44,857 bases of DNA. Source: an uncultured SAR116 cluster alpha proteobacterium (GTDB lineage Bacteria > Pseudomonadota > Alphaproteobacteria > Puniceispirillales > Marisalimonadaceae). Each line of letters begins with the position of its first letter. Positions within the stretch are counted from its first letter, which is position 1. The stretch spans positions 1 to 44,857 of the forward strand of contig CACMNV010000009.1 of assembly GCA_902615025.1 (NCBI GenBank), given 5' to 3'. Of this stretch, positions 8,154 to 17,414 are shown in pieces. The notes below the pieces were generated by a model. It searched no databases. It saw only the letters and a list, made by a program, of their open reading frames with translations, and was not told the origin of the DNA. Both the position numbers and the translations under genes were made by a program.

Positions 8154-9664
8154 AAAACTTTTATATAACAACACCAATTTATTACGTAAATGACTCACCA
8201 CATATTGGTCATGCTTATACAAGTTTATGTTGTGATTATATTGCACGATTTAAAAAGTTAGATGGTTATAACGTTAAATTTCTAACAGGAACAGATGAAC
8301 ATGGTCAAAAAGTTGAAAATGCTGCTAATGCTAAACAAATAGAACCAAAAGATTTTGTAGATGAAGTTTCAGAAAACTTTTTAAAATTAACAGATATCTT
8401 AAATTTATCAAATTCAGATTTTATAAGAACTACTGAGCAAAGACATTTGAATTCTTGTGAGTGTTTATGGAAAAAACTTTATAGCGAAGGTCATATTTAT
8501 TTAGATAAATATTTTGGATGGTATTCGGTTAGAGATGAAGCTTATTTTCAAGAAAGTGAGCTAATTAATGGAAAGGCGCCAACAGGTGCTGAAGTTGAAT
8601 GGGTTGAAGAACCTTCATATTTTTTTAATTTGTCAAAGTGGCAAGATAAATTATTAGCATTTTATAAAAATAACCCTGAGTTTATACTCCCACAATCAAG
8701 AAAAAATGAAGTACTAAATTTTGTTAAAGGCGGGTTAAAAGACTTGTCTATAAGTAGAACTAGTTTTAACTGGGGTATAAATGTTCCAAATGACCCAAAA
8801 CATATAATGTATGTATGGCTTGATGCTCTTACTAACTATATCACTTATTCGGGATATGGAACTGATGAAAAAGAGTTTAAAACTAATTGGCCTGCTGATC
8901 TTCATGTTGTTGGGAAAGATATTCTGAGATTTCATGCGGTTTATTGGCCAGCGTTTTTAATGGCAGCAGATTTACCGTTACCAAAAAGAGTTTTTGCACA
9001 TGGATGGTGGACTAATGAAGGAGAAAAAATTTCAAAATCTCTTGGAAATGTTATTGACCCTTTTAAATTGATTGAGCAATATGGCTTAGATCAAGTGAGA
9101 TATTTTTTATTGAGAGAGATTCCGTTTGGAAATGATGGTGATTTTTCCAAATCAAATTTAGTTCAACGGATTAATAGTGAATTAGCTAATAATCTTGGAA
9201 ACTTAGTCCAAAGAGTTGTTTCATTTTGTCTAAAAAATACTGCTGGAAAAGTTCCTGACCATAAAAATAAATTCAAAAAAGTGGATTTGGGAATTATAGA
9301 TTCTTTTGAAAATGAAATGTCATCTTTAAGAAATTTAATAGATAATCAAAAATTAGATGAATCATTAAAAAAAATTTGGATTAAAATTTCTAAATCTAAT
9401 AAATATATTGATGAACAAGCACCATGGAATTTAAAAAATGATAACGCTGAAAGAATGAATGTTGTTCTATATTGTTTGCTAGAAAGTATTCGTCAAATTG
9501 GCATATTGATACAACCCATAATGCCAAATTCTGCAAATAAAATTTTAGATATTTTTGGCTTAGATACTAGTCAAAGATTTTTTAATAAACTTGAATCAAA
9601 ATTATTGGTTGGAACAGATTTAATTAAACAAGATGTGATGTTTCCAAGAATTGAAAACCAATGA
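8150..9664 (+). CDS. metG: Methionyl-tRNA synthetase
   Basis: This cytoplasmic class I aminoacyl-tRNA synthetase charges initiator and elongator tRNA-Met. The HIGH signature is HIGH at residues 18-21 (TPIYYVNDSPHIGHAY), the segment FLTGTDEHGQKV follows, and the KMSKS loop appears as KISKS at 293-297. The linker domain contains GWYSVRDEAYF but no four-cysteine zinc knuckle, placing it in the zinc-free subtype. The C-terminal anticodon-binding helical domain includes DEQAPW. At 504 residues it lacks the C-terminal Trbp111-like extension. It is flanked by ATGA overlaps with holB and tatD. Confidence 0.96.
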   Translation: MKNFYITTPIYYVNDSPHIGHAYTSLCCDYIARFKKLDGYNVKFLTGTDEHGQKVENAANAKQIEPKDFVDEVSENFLKLTDILNLSNSDFIRTTEQRHLNSCECLWKKLYSEGHIYLDKYFGWYSVRDEAYFQESELINGKAPTGAEVEWVEEPSYFFNLSKWQDKLLAFYKNNPEFILPQSRKNEVLNFVKGGLKDLSISRTSFNWGINVPNDPKHIMYVWLDALTNYITYSGYGTDEKEFKTNWPADLHVVGKDILRFHAVYWPAFLMAADLPLPKRVFAHGWWTNEGEKISKSLGNVIDPFKLIEQYGLDQVRYFLLREIPFGNDGDFSKSNLVQRINSELANNLGNLVQRVVSFCLKNTAGKVPDHKNKFKKVDLGIIDSFENEMSSLRNLIDNQKLDESLKKIWIKISKSNKYIDEQAPWNLKNDNAERMNVVLYCLLESIRQIGILIQPIMPNSANKILDIFGLDTSQRFFNKLESKLLVGTDLIKQDVMFPRIENQ

Positions 9665-10464
9665 ATGATATTAGAATTATTGATACGCATTGTCATTTAG
9701 ATTTTAACGAATTAAAAACTAGATTAGATGAAGTTATAAAAGATGCTAAAATTAATAATGTCACAGATATGGTAACTATATCTACTAACTTAAGTCGCAT
9801 TGATGCAATTAAAGATATTTCGGAACAATATCAAGAAGTTTTTTTTACAGTTGGCGTACATCCCAATGAAGCGCATAAAGATAAGCAATATAATGACAGT
9901 GATTTTATGGAAAATTATTCTAAACATGAAAAATGTGTTGGAATAGGTGAGGGTGGTTTAGATTATTACTACAGTAAAGAAAATATGAAATTCCAAAAAA
10001 GGTCATTAGAAGTTCAAATAAATGTTGCCAGATCTACCAATTTACCAATGATAATTCATTCAAGAGATGCAGATAACGACATGGTAGAAATGTTAAAAGC
10101 AGAATACAAAAATGGTCCTTTTAAAGCAATTCTTCATTGCTTTAGCTCTGGAGAAGAGTTAGCTTATTGTGGACTTGATTTAGATTTTTTTATCTCATTT
10201 TCAGGAATATTAACTTTTAATTCTGCTAAAAATATTCAAAAAATTGCTAAAAACATTCCATTAAGCAAAATTTTAGTCGAAACTGATTCACCTTATTTAG
10301 CTCCAAGTCCAGTAAGAGGTTCTGTAAATGAGCCTAAAAACTGTGTGCATACAGTACAATTTTTGTCTAAATTAAGAGATATGAGTTTTTTAGAATTAAG
10401 TAAAATTTTATATGATAATTCTCTTAATGTTTATAATAAAATTAAACAATGGAAAGATAGATGA
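9661..10464 (+). CDS. tatD: TatD family metal-dependent DNase
   Basis: The product is a TIM-barrel metal-dependent hydrolase of the TatD/YcfH family, associated with 3'-5' exonuclease activity and DNA quality control. Metal ligands appear in the family order: DTHCHLD near the N-terminus, VGVHPNEA, GEGGLDYYY, MIIHSRDA, ILHCFSSG and VETDSPYLAP. The length of 267 residues is normal. It overlaps metG and the MBL gene by four bases each (ATGA), placing it firmly in the same operon. Confidence 0.92.
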   Translation: MNDIRIIDTHCHLDFNELKTRLDEVIKDAKINNVTDMVTISTNLSRIDAIKDISEQYQEVFFTVGVHPNEAHKDKQYNDSDFMENYSKHEKCVGIGEGGLDYYYSKENMKFQKRSLEVQINVARSTNLPMIIHSRDADNDMVEMLKAEYKNGPFKAILHCFSSGEELAYCGLDLDFFISFSGILTFNSAKNIQKIAKNIPLSKILVETDSPYLAPSPVRGSVNEPKNCVHTVQFLSKLRDMSFLELSKILYDNSLNVYNKIKQWKDR

Positions 10465-11237
10465 AAATAACATTGTTAGGCACTGGCACATCAGTTGGAA
10501 TACCTTCATTAGGTCAACTCGGTTGGGGTAAATGTAATCCAGAAAACCCTAAAAATTCAAGACAAAGATGTTCTGTCTTGATTCAATCTAATAACACAAA
10601 TATTCTGATTGATGCTGGACCAGACATTAAAAATCAATTAATTAATCATGATTTAGATGGCTTAAATGCCATAATAATTACACATGAACATGCTGACCAT
10701 ATATCAGGATTGGATGAATTAAGACCCTTTTACTTTCCTAAAAAAGAAAAGATTAATATTTATACTATAGAAAGAACAGCAACATTTTTATTGAATAGAT
10801 TTGACTATCTTTTTAAAAAAAATGAAAAATCTCAATCTTACTTTAAACCACCGATGAGCTTAAATGTATTGAGTTATTACGATGAAATTAACTTAAATGG
10901 TATTAAAATCAAAACAATTAAACAACATCATGGTGCAATAGATACGATTGGTCTTATAATTAATGATAAATTTGCATATTGTACAGATGTAGTAGATTTT
11001 CCTGAGGATAGTTTTAATAAATTAAGAAATTTAGATACTTTGGTTGTTACAGGTTTAAGGTCTACGCCACACATCGCTCATGCGCATTTTGATCTTACAT
11101 TTAGTTGGATAAAAGAACTTAAACCAAAAAAAGCATATTTAACTCATTTAAGCCCAGACAGTGATCATGATACTGTTTTGAGCCTTTGTCCTAAAAATGT
11201 TGAGCCAGCATATGATAATATGTTTTTTAATATATAA
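10461..11237 (+). CDS. MBL-fold metallo-hydrolase (PhnP-like)
   Basis: This is a metallo-beta-lactamase-fold phosphodiesterase of the type usually found after metG-tatD in Alphaproteobacteria. It begins LLGTGTSVGIPS, a motif shared with PhnP (5-phosphoribosyl 1,2-cyclic phosphate phosphodiesterase) and tRNase-Z-like proteins. The dinuclear metal motif THEHADH is at residues 74-80, with further ligands in KQHHGA, YCTDVVDF and the late THLSPDSDHD. PhnP itself acts in phosphonate use, but no phn genes are nearby, so the substrate here is unknown; a cyclic nucleotide or cyclic phosphate is likely. It is the last gene of the operon, and a 28-base gap separates it from the TPR gene. Confidence 0.85.
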   Translation: MKITLLGTGTSVGIPSLGQLGWGKCNPENPKNSRQRCSVLIQSNNTNILIDAGPDIKNQLINHDLDGLNAIIITHEHADHISGLDELRPFYFPKKEKINIYTIERTATFLLNRFDYLFKKNEKSQSYFKPPMSLNVLSYYDEINLNGIKIKTIKQHHGAIDTIGLIINDKFAYCTDVVDFPEDSFNKLRNLDTLVVTGLRSTPHIAHAHFDLTFSWIKELKPKKAYLTHLSPDSDHDTVLSLCPKNVEPAYDNMFFNI

Positions 11238-11265
11238 TATAGTTACATAATAAATATTACAAAGA

Positions 11266-12597
11266 ATGGAAATTGAACATAAAAATGCTCTTAGTATGAA
11301 ACCATCTCAAAAACAAATTAATACTTTGTTAAAGTGTTACGAAAAAGGTCAAATTGCGCAAGCTGAAAAACTCTCTTTATCAATAACACAAGAATTCCCT
11401 CAACACGCGTTTGGTTGGAAAGTATTAGGTGTGATTTATGGAATGACTGGTAAATATGATGAAGCAGTGAAAGTTAATCAAACGGCAGTATTATTGTCTC
11501 CTCAAGATGCAGTCGCACACAATAACTTAGCTAATACGTTACAAGCTTTAGGTAGGTTTAAAGATGCTAAAGCTAGTTATGAAAAAGCAATATTAATAGA
11601 TCCTTACTTATCTGAAGCATATAGTAATTTAGGTATTACATATAAAGAATTAGGCAGACTTGAAGATTCTATTACTTGCTTTGATAAAGCGATATCACTA
11701 AAACCTAATTTTGTTGAGGCATTAAATGGACTAGGTATTACTTATCAAACTATTGGTAAGTCAGCAAATGCTGAATTAAATTTCTTAAAAGCTGTTAAAT
11801 TAAAACCTGATTTTGTTGATGCCTTTTGGAATCTTCATGGAATACAAAGGTCATTAAATAGAGCTGAATATTATATTGATGAATGTTTAAAAGTAGCTAA
11901 AAATCACATACAAGCAAGAATAACAAAGGCAGCGTTAAGGTATTATCAAGGGGAGAAATATAGTTTTAATATTCTAAAGAAAACTAACTTAAAAAAACAT
12001 CCTTACGTGCGTTCATGTGCTTGGGTTTTTAGTCTGCCAAATCTTCCTGAATTATATTTTAACAGGTGGCATTTTTTTGATGCAATTATAAAAAAAAGTA
12101 TAGTTTCAAAACCTTTCTATGAGTTTGGGGTATGGAGGGCTTCATCGTTTAAATATCTTATTAAATCTTTAAAAAAAGGTTATGGATTTGACACTTTTGA
12201 GGGTTTACCAAAAGATTGGAACGTTGGTGGTCGTTCTGAAAAAAAAGGTTCTTATTCAAGTGATGGCATTATACCAAAAATTAAGGGTGGAGAATTTATT
12301 AAAGGAAAATTTGAAGATACTTTACCAATTTTTTTCTCTAAAAGACGCCCGATTGCCTCAGTTATGAATTTCGATGCAGATTTATATTCTTCAACAATCT
12401 GTGCTCTAAATTTTTCCAAAAATGTTATGGACAAAGATACTATTTTAATTTTCGATGAGTTTTTAATGAATGAAAGTTGGGAACATGACGAGTTTAAAGC
12501 ATTAAACGAATTTTGTTCAGCAAATAATTTAAGCTACCAAGTAATCGCTATATCATTTTATACAAAGCAAGTTGCTATTAAGTTAATTGGCTTTTGA
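11266..12597 (+). CDS. TPR-repeat protein fused to a class I SAM-dependent methyltransferase-like domain (TylF/MycF-like)
   Basis: The N-terminal half (about residues 15-185) contains roughly five tetratricopeptide repeats, for example AHNNLANTLQALGRFKDAKA and AYSNLGITYKELGRLEDSIT. The C-terminal part (about 270-443) resembles the TylF/MycF O-methyltransferase fold: FYEFGVWRASSF as the SAM-binding loop, GFDTFEGLPKDW and a metal-site-like FDADLYSST, followed by ILIFDEF. TylF enzymes methylate sugar hydroxyls; in TPR fusions they are often in surface-glycan loci. No glycosyltransferases are beside it here, so the acceptor is unknown. ATG 11266 follows AAAG with no strong ribosome site. It faces the small lipoprotein gene, and a hairpin lies between the two. 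Confidence 0.75.
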   Translation: MEIEHKNALSMKPSQKQINTLLKCYEKGQIAQAEKLSLSITQEFPQHAFGWKVLGVIYGMTGKYDEAVKVNQTAVLLSPQDAVAHNNLANTLQALGRFKDAKASYEKAILIDPYLSEAYSNLGITYKELGRLEDSITCFDKAISLKPNFVEALNGLGITYQTIGKSANAELNFLKAVKLKPDFVDAFWNLHGIQRSLNRAEYYIDECLKVAKNHIQARITKAALRYYQGEKYSFNILKKTNLKKHPYVRSCAWVFSLPNLPELYFNRWHFFDAIIKKSIVSKPFYEFGVWRASSFKYLIKSLKKGYGFDTFEGLPKDWNVGGRSEKKGSYSSDGIIPKIKGGEFIKGKFEDTLPIFFSKRRPIASVMNFDADLYSSTICALNFSKNVMDKDTILIFDEFLMNESWEHDEFKALNEFCSANNLSYQVIAISFYTKQVAIKLIGF

Positions 12598-12653
12598 CAA
12601 TAGTATTAGTTTCATAATATATATTATGCGACAAACTATAATGTACCAAAATC

Positions 12654-12695
12654 AGGGTAAGATAGAATTATTGAATGATAACAATACCTTACCCT
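12654..12695. terminator. Hairpin between convergent genes, possible bidirectional terminator
   Basis: AGGGTAAG (12654-12661) and CTTACCCT (12688-12695) form a perfect 8-bp stem, and the loop can extend with AT pairs and one mismatch. It lies between the ends of the TPR-methyltransferase gene (plus) and the lipoprotein gene (minus). A short TTTT run follows the stem on the minus strand; the plus strand lacks a clean T run, so termination of the plus gene is less certain. Confidence 0.42.
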
Positions 12696-12708
12696 CTATA
12701 TATTAATA

Positions 12709-12897
12709 TTAATCTTTAAACACCTTTTCAAACTTTGGCGTAGATAAATTACAAGGCTTATACCAAGCCGCTTTAGATTTATCAACTGGCTTTGAACATA
12801 TTTCAGCCCAACTTGGAACCAATTCATTATAAGATGCACAACTAGATAAAAATAGTGAACTAAACCCAATTGTTAAAAATAATTTAATTTTTTTCAT
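12709..12897 (-). CDS. Small lipoprotein, function unknown
   Basis: A 62-residue protein with a basic start (MKKIK), a hydrophobic segment and a lipobox LSSC, so a mature lipoprotein of about 42 residues is expected. The mature part holds two further cysteines (in AEICSKP and YKPCNL) about 15 residues apart, plausibly a disulfide, and ends in FKD. An excellent AAAGGAGA ribosome-binding site precedes ATG 12897. It follows the cupin gene by 11 bases on the same strand and may be the last gene of the LLM-cupin unit. I do not recognise the family. Confidence 0.7.
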   Translation of the reverse strand: MKKIKLFLTIGFSSLFLSSCASYNELVPSWAEICSKPVDKSKAAWYKPCNLSTPKFEKVFKD

Positions 12898-12908
12898 ATT
12901 ATCTCCTT

Positions 12909-13274
12909 TTATAATTTTACTGTTTCAAATTCAGATGGACTTGTTATTTCAATTAATTCTAAATCATCAGAATGTTCAATTTCTCTATGATGAATTTCTG
13001 GTGGCTGATAAACTACATCCCCTGGATGTAATGTGAATTCACCTTCCCCTTTGTATTCAAATTTAACTGTTCCTTTAAGTATATAAACCATTTGAAAATC
13101 AACTTTATGGTAATGCCACTCACCATTAGCGTGTTTACCTTCAATTGCTTTAATTACATTTGCTCCAAAATTTCCAGAGGTGGCTTCTTCAATACCTAAA
13201 TTTTTATATTCAAAAAAACCTCTTAATCCTGATTCAAATTTATTTTCATTTGCTCTAGTAATTTTAAATTTCAT
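12909..13274 (-). CDS. Single-domain cupin protein
   Basis: A small beta-barrel cupin of 121 residues. Motif 1 is present as GEWHYHKVDFQMVYILKG, giving two histidines and a downstream position usually taken by Glu. Motif 2 is HPGDVVYQPPEIHHREI with a conserved PGD turn and histidines, so metal binding is likely. ATG 13274 is chosen because GGAG lies seven bases upstream on the minus strand (13281-13284); the frame also offers TTG 13286, which would contain that ribosome site. It is 26 bases downstream of the luciferase-like gene and probably co-transcribed with it. The exact reaction, dioxygenase or isomerase or binding only, cannot be told. Confidence 0.78.
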   Translation of the reverse strand: MKFKITRANENKFESGLRGFFEYKNLGIEEATSGNFGANVIKAIEGKHANGEWHYHKVDFQMVYILKGTVKFEYKGEGEFTLHPGDVVYQPPEIHHREIEHSDDLELIEITSPSEFETVKL

Positions 13275-13300
13275 ATTGTTCTCCAATTTATAATAATACG

Positions 13301-14296
13301 CTAATGTGTTGAAGGCATTATTTCATTTGCAAATCTATCAAGTCCTTTTATCCCACCACCATTATCAACCAGAAGTATATAATTAACTCCACCTGCTTGT
13401 AACTCATGAATCCTATCAATTATTTCTTCTTTTGTTCCTATTAAAGCCCCATTATAAGCTTCATCAGTTCCTTTGTGCACCATGATGCTTGATCTGTTAC
13501 TACCATCAGGTCTTTGAGATAGTTTATCTACATTTTCTCTTGCTTTTAACCTTTTTTGAATAATATCTTCTTTTTCTTTTTGATCTTTAGCAATATACAT
13601 TGCTCTTGCTAACGCAATTTGAGGCTTATTCTTTATTCCTAGGCTATTTAATTCATCATTAAAAATTTTTACTCTTTCAATAACAGTATAAACAGGAGAG
13701 AATTGGTCTAACAATAAATTACAATTTTGCTGTGCAACGGTTTTAATAGAATCTGGATCTCCCGCTGCCATCCAAATTGGTGGATGAGGTTTTTGAGTAC
13801 AAGGTGGCTCAACTATAACATCATTAAATGTCCAATACTGACTTTTATGGTTCCATTTTGTCTTTTCATTCCAACATTTCAAAATTATTTGAAGGCAATC
13901 ATGATATCTTTCATGAGCTTCATTCATATTAATATCAAATCCATGAAATTCATTGTACCTATAGCCCTTCCCCACTCCAAAATCTAATCTTCCTCCTGAT
14001 AACAAGTCTAAAGTAGATGCTTGCTCAGCTAATAATATAGGATTATGCCATGGAAGAGCCATAACTGCTGTTCCAAGCCTAATTGTAGTAGTTTTTGCAG
14101 CTAAAAAGGTTAATAAACTCATTGATGCTGAAACTTGGCCAAGGCCAGTGAAATGATGTTCTACAGTAAAAGTACTGTAATAACCTAATTTTTCAGCTTC
14201 TTGATTGAATTGTATCCATTCATTATAACCAGCTGCACTATCTATATCTGAATCTATAGGTGCTGATTTAGCACTACCAAATAAACCAAATTTCAT
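13301..14296 (-). CDS. Luciferase-like (LLM class) flavin-dependent monooxygenase
   Basis: A bacterial-luciferase-family TIM-barrel flavoenzyme of 331 residues. Family marks are TFTVEHHFTGLG near residue 45, RLGTAVMALPWHNPILLAEQ, LDLLSGGRLDFGVGKGYR and the segment PHPPIWMAAGDPDS. These resemble LuxA-type FMNH2-dependent oxygenases more than F420 enzymes. They cleave or oxidise varied substrates such as alkanesulfonates, alkanes and heterocycles, and the sequence does not identify which. The gene is divergent from the amidohydrolase gene, with 85 bases between the two start codons, and heads a likely operon with the cupin. No clear Shine-Dalgarno is visible before ATG 14296, but the MKFGLF start matches family proteins. 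Confidence 0.85.
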   Translation of the reverse strand: MKFGLFGSAKSAPIDSDIDSAAGYNEWIQFNQEAEKLGYYSTFTVEHHFTGLGQVSASMSLLTFLAAKTTTIRLGTAVMALPWHNPILLAEQASTLDLLSGGRLDFGVGKGYRYNEFHGFDINMNEAHERYHDCLQIILKCWNEKTKWNHKSQYWTFNDVIVEPPCTQKPHPPIWMAAGDPDSIKTVAQQNCNLLLDQFSPVYTVIERVKIFNDELNSLGIKNKPQIALARAMYIAKDQKEKEDIIQKRLKARENVDKLSQRPDGSNRSSIMVHKGTDEAYNGALIGTKEEIIDRIHELQAGGVNYILLVDNGGGIKGLDRFANEIMPSTH

Positions 14297-14381
14297 AATA
14301 TTTAGTATAATAAAAAATTATTTAGTTCATAGAATAAAATCATTTATAGTAGATTTATATATAAGTTCTTTGGAGGAAATT

Positions 14382-15446
14382 GTGGAATTAAGGCCTTACG
14401 GACCTACTGCTGGTCGTCAAAACTCAGATAAAAAAGTTAATTATTCATCAAACAAAACAATTGATGCTCATTGTCACTTACATGTTCAAGAGGCTGCAGA
14501 CTTGGTATCAAATTTATTTGATCCAATGCAAGTCCCTGCTTTTAAAACAACGAATGAAATAACCTCAAAACAAAATCAACAGCAAGCTAAAGATCGTGCT
14601 TTACATCTAACAGACCTTGACCAAAGGTTGAGAGATATGGATAGACAAGGCATTGATATACAACTACTAATTCCAGTTCCATTTCAAGCCTATTATGCGA
14701 TCAGGAATGACAGAGGTCATAAAGCCATTCAAATTATTAACAATACCTTGTCCAAAACAGCTGAAAAAAGACCTGATAGATTTTTAGCTCTTGGAACACT
14801 TCCTATGCAAGATGGTGATGCTGCAGCTCGTGAAATGGAAAGAGGCATCAAAGAACTAGGCTTAAAAGGATTTCAGGTTTTAGGTACCGTTGATGGTCAT
14901 GAATTGTCAGATCCAATACATGATCCGGTTTGGGAAATGGCTCAAAAACATGATACGTTAATCTTTTTACATCCTAATGGATATCCTCAAGGTGATAGAA
15001 TTAAAGACCATTACTTTAATAATGTTATTGGAAATCCATTAGATACAACCGTAGCCCTTCATCATTTGATTTTTGATGGCACATTAGAAAAATTTCCAAA
15101 TTTAAAAATATTTGTTGCTCATGGTGGTGGTTATTTGCCAGCTTATTCTGGAAGAATTGATCATGCATGGGGAGCAAGACCTGATTGTCGTTTATTAATT
15201 CAGAACCCCCCTACTTCATATTTAAAAAAATTATATTTTGATACAGTTGTTTTTAGTTATGAGCAATTAAAATATTTAGTAGATACATTTAGCTCAGATA
15301 ATATAATTATGGGAACTGATTACCCTTATGATATGGCTGAAGATAATCCAGTACAACACGTCATAGAAACTGTTGGATTGACTGATGAAGATAAAAGAAA
15401 AATTACTGGTGAAAATATAGCTAAATTACTCAAAATTAATATTTAA
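14382..15446 (+). CDS. Amidohydrolase family 2 protein (ACMSD-like decarboxylase/hydrolase)
   Basis: A metal-dependent TIM-barrel enzyme of the amidohydrolase_2 family that includes aminocarboxymuconate-semialdehyde decarboxylase and gamma-resorcylate decarboxylase. Ligand motifs are DAHCHLH near the N-terminus, FLHPNGYP, AHGGGYLPAYSGRIDHAW and MGTDYPYDMAEDNP near the C-terminus. The start chosen is GTG 14382, since GGAGGA lies directly upstream (14372-14377); the frame extends to TTG 14370, which would place the ribosome site inside the gene. An oxidoreductase gene follows 37 bases downstream. Decarboxylation of an aromatic or muconate-type acid is plausible from the family but not shown. 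Confidence 0.82.
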   Translation: MELRPYGPTAGRQNSDKKVNYSSNKTIDAHCHLHVQEAADLVSNLFDPMQVPAFKTTNEITSKQNQQQAKDRALHLTDLDQRLRDMDRQGIDIQLLIPVPFQAYYAIRNDRGHKAIQIINNTLSKTAEKRPDRFLALGTLPMQDGDAAAREMERGIKELGLKGFQVLGTVDGHELSDPIHDPVWEMAQKHDTLIFLHPNGYPQGDRIKDHYFNNVIGNPLDTTVALHHLIFDGTLEKFPNLKIFVAHGGGYLPAYSGRIDHAWGARPDCRLLIQNPPTSYLKKLYFDTVVFSYEQLKYLVDTFSSDNIIMGTDYPYDMAEDNPVQHVIETVGLTDEDKRKITGENIAKLLKINI

Positions 15447-15483
15447 AATTATTAAGTAATAATTAAATCTAATTGAGGTAATC

Positions 15484-16521
15484 ATGATCAATCAAATTAA
15501 TGTTGGTGTTATTGGTACTGGATGGTGTGGTGGCATACGTGCAAACGCATGCCATGACAATCCTTTAGTAAATAAATTATTTCTAGCTGAAACAAATACT
15601 AAAAGACTTAATGAACTAAAAAATTCCTTGGATATAGAAGGAGAAACAGAAGACTGGAAAGAATTAATAAATAATGATGATATTGACACTATTATTATTT
15701 CAGCAACACCAGAAACTACTCACTATCCAATGGCATTAGCTGCATTAGAGGCTGGAAAAAATGTCTTTCTTGAAAAACCTTTAGCGACAACTCTTGAAGA
15801 AGCTGAAAAATTAATAAATGTATCAATAAAAAACAATTTAAAATTTACAATTGGTTATTCACAAAGGTTTAATTCAAAATACGCTTATGTTAAAAAGTCT
15901 CTTCAGGAAAAAATCATCGGTGAACCTGTAACATGTCTAGTTAGTAGACATATTACTAGAGAATTAGGCGAAAAAATTTCTGGTAGAACTGCCTTATCTC
16001 CTGCAGCTATGGAATCCACTCATGATCTTGATTTTCTTTTGTGGTGTTTACAACCTAGAAAACCAATAAAAGTTTACAGTCAAACATCTGGTAAATTATT
16101 TTCAAAAAATAGTAATACGCCTGATCATCAATGGATCATTGTTACATTAGACGATGGAATGACTATAACTGTTGGTGGTGGATGGATATTACCTCTTGGG
16201 TATCCAAATTATTCTCACACTTGGATAGAGGTTATTGGTACTGATGGATCATTATTTATTGATGATAGTCATAAAGATGTTCATTTAAATACTGTTAAAG
16301 ATGGAATTAGATATCCAATGTCGTCTATGCCAGGAGAACCTGTTGAACATACACATGCTGGCCCAATGCACGAAGAAACAATGCATTTTATTAATGCTGT
16401 TGCAGCTGATAAACCTGTGCTAGTAAAACCCGAAGAAGCAAAATCAGTAATGGAATTATATATTGCAGCAGATCTTTCAGCTGAAAGTGGAGAGCCAGTC
16501 AATTTGCCTAGAAATAAATAA
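15484..16521 (+). CDS. Gfo/Idh/MocA family NAD(P)-dependent oxidoreductase
   Basis: A 345-residue sugar- or inositol-dehydrogenase-type protein. The Rossmann N-terminus has VGVIGTGWCGGIRA (residues 7-20) and the EKPLATT motif with the conserved active-site lysine. The C-terminal alpha/beta domain includes ESTHDLDFLLW, which supplies the usual catalytic Asp/His pair region. ATG 15484 has TTGAGGTA just upstream. It is probably co-transcribed with the amidohydrolase. Members act on many polyols, sugars and pterins, so the substrate is not inferred. Confidence 0.86.
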   Translation: MINQINVGVIGTGWCGGIRANACHDNPLVNKLFLAETNTKRLNELKNSLDIEGETEDWKELINNDDIDTIIISATPETTHYPMALAALEAGKNVFLEKPLATTLEEAEKLINVSIKNNLKFTIGYSQRFNSKYAYVKKSLQEKIIGEPVTCLVSRHITRELGEKISGRTALSPAAMESTHDLDFLLWCLQPRKPIKVYSQTSGKLFSKNSNTPDHQWIIVTLDDGMTITVGGGWILPLGYPNYSHTWIEVIGTDGSLFIDDSHKDVHLNTVKDGIRYPMSSMPGEPVEHTHAGPMHEETMHFINAVAADKPVLVKPEEAKSVMELYIAADLSAESGEPVNLPRNK

Positions 16522-16543
16522 TGTTATTATTTAATTTAATTTT

Positions 16544-16795
16544 ATGAAATTTAAACTACTAATAATTTTATTATTATTAAATGGATGCACCCCATTATTC
16601 AACGCAGGTGGATTAATGCATAGCGTAGCAACAAATAATACAGTTGGTACAATTTTAGGTTTAGGTGATACTGCAATCAAAGAAAAAACAGGTAAATCTA
16701 CTGGAAAACATTTGTTCGATAATATTTTTAGAGATAATGATTTAGAGGTAAAAAACAATAAAGATATAAAATGGATTTTTGAAAAAATAAAATAA
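16544..16795 (+). CDS. Small lipoprotein, function unknown
   Basis: An 83-residue protein with a short leucine/isoleucine-rich signal and a lipobox LNGC at residues 12-15, so a mature lipoprotein starting at Cys15 is expected. A weakly hydrophobic, glycine-rich segment VGTILGLGDTAIKEKTGKS follows, and then a charged end. It lies 22 bases after the oxidoreductase stop on the same strand. No family is recognised. Its coding character is supported by the intact signal and a sensible start, not by known homologues. Confidence 0.6.
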   Translation: MKFKLLIILLLLNGCTPLFNAGGLMHSVATNNTVGTILGLGDTAIKEKTGKSTGKHLFDNIFRDNDLEVKNNKDIKWIFEKIK

Positions 16796-16957
16796 ATTAA
16801 TAACTTAAATCTTTTTTAAAATATTTATTTTAAGAAATTCAATAACTTTATGAAGATAATTTTAACTTGAACAATTTTTTATAAATATTCAATTATTTTT
16901 GACATTATACAAAAAACAATATAGTTAAAACAAATCTTTATTAAGTAAGGTAAATAT

Positions 16958-17308
16958 ATGCAAAAAATTATATATGACGCTTGGAATGTTGTTATGAATC
17001 ATAACATCAATCCTCTTAAAAATATTCCTCATACTCATATAAGACATTTAGTAATGCAAGTATTAGCATTAATGTGGTGTGTAACATTTTCAATGTATTT
17101 TACTAGCATATGGTTATTTGGTATAACAACAATTGCACATATAATTTTATTGAGTGCGGTTGCTTTTACTGTGTTAACCTTTGAAACAGCAAAAAGAAAA
17201 CCTAGATTTTTTGGAAGTTATTATACACCTAGCAGAAGTCGTGCAATATATGTGAGTGGAAAAAGAATAGAATTAGACCCAAATGACAAAGGTGGAGAAC
17301 ACGAATAA
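16958..17308 (+). CDS. Two-helix inner-membrane protein, function unknown
   Basis: A 116-residue protein with two predicted membrane helices (about 32-54 and 56-76), a cytosolic-looking N-terminus containing a histidine-rich stretch (NPLKNIPHTHIRH), and a basic C-terminal tail RKPRFFGSYYTPSRSRAIYVSGKR. A good TAAGGTAA ribosome site sits before ATG 16958. It is a single-gene unit between two AT-rich spacers. I do not recognise the family. Confidence 0.65.
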   Translation: MQKIIYDAWNVVMNHNINPLKNIPHTHIRHLVMQVLALMWCVTFSMYFTSIWLFGITTIAHIILLSAVAFTVLTFETAKRKPRFFGSYYTPSRSRAIYVSGKRIELDPNDKGGEHE

Positions 17309-17414
17309 ATCATTATCAAAATTTTTTCTTATAGATTCATTTAATTTTTTACATCTCACCTAAAGGATTTTAATATCTAATTTTCGTTTTTATTAGTTAA
17401 TTATTTATTCTTAA

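Noticed and set aside
12182-12434. Two small frames inside the TPR-methyltransferase gene
   Set aside because: They overlap the conserved methyltransferase domain in other frames and lack initiation signals.
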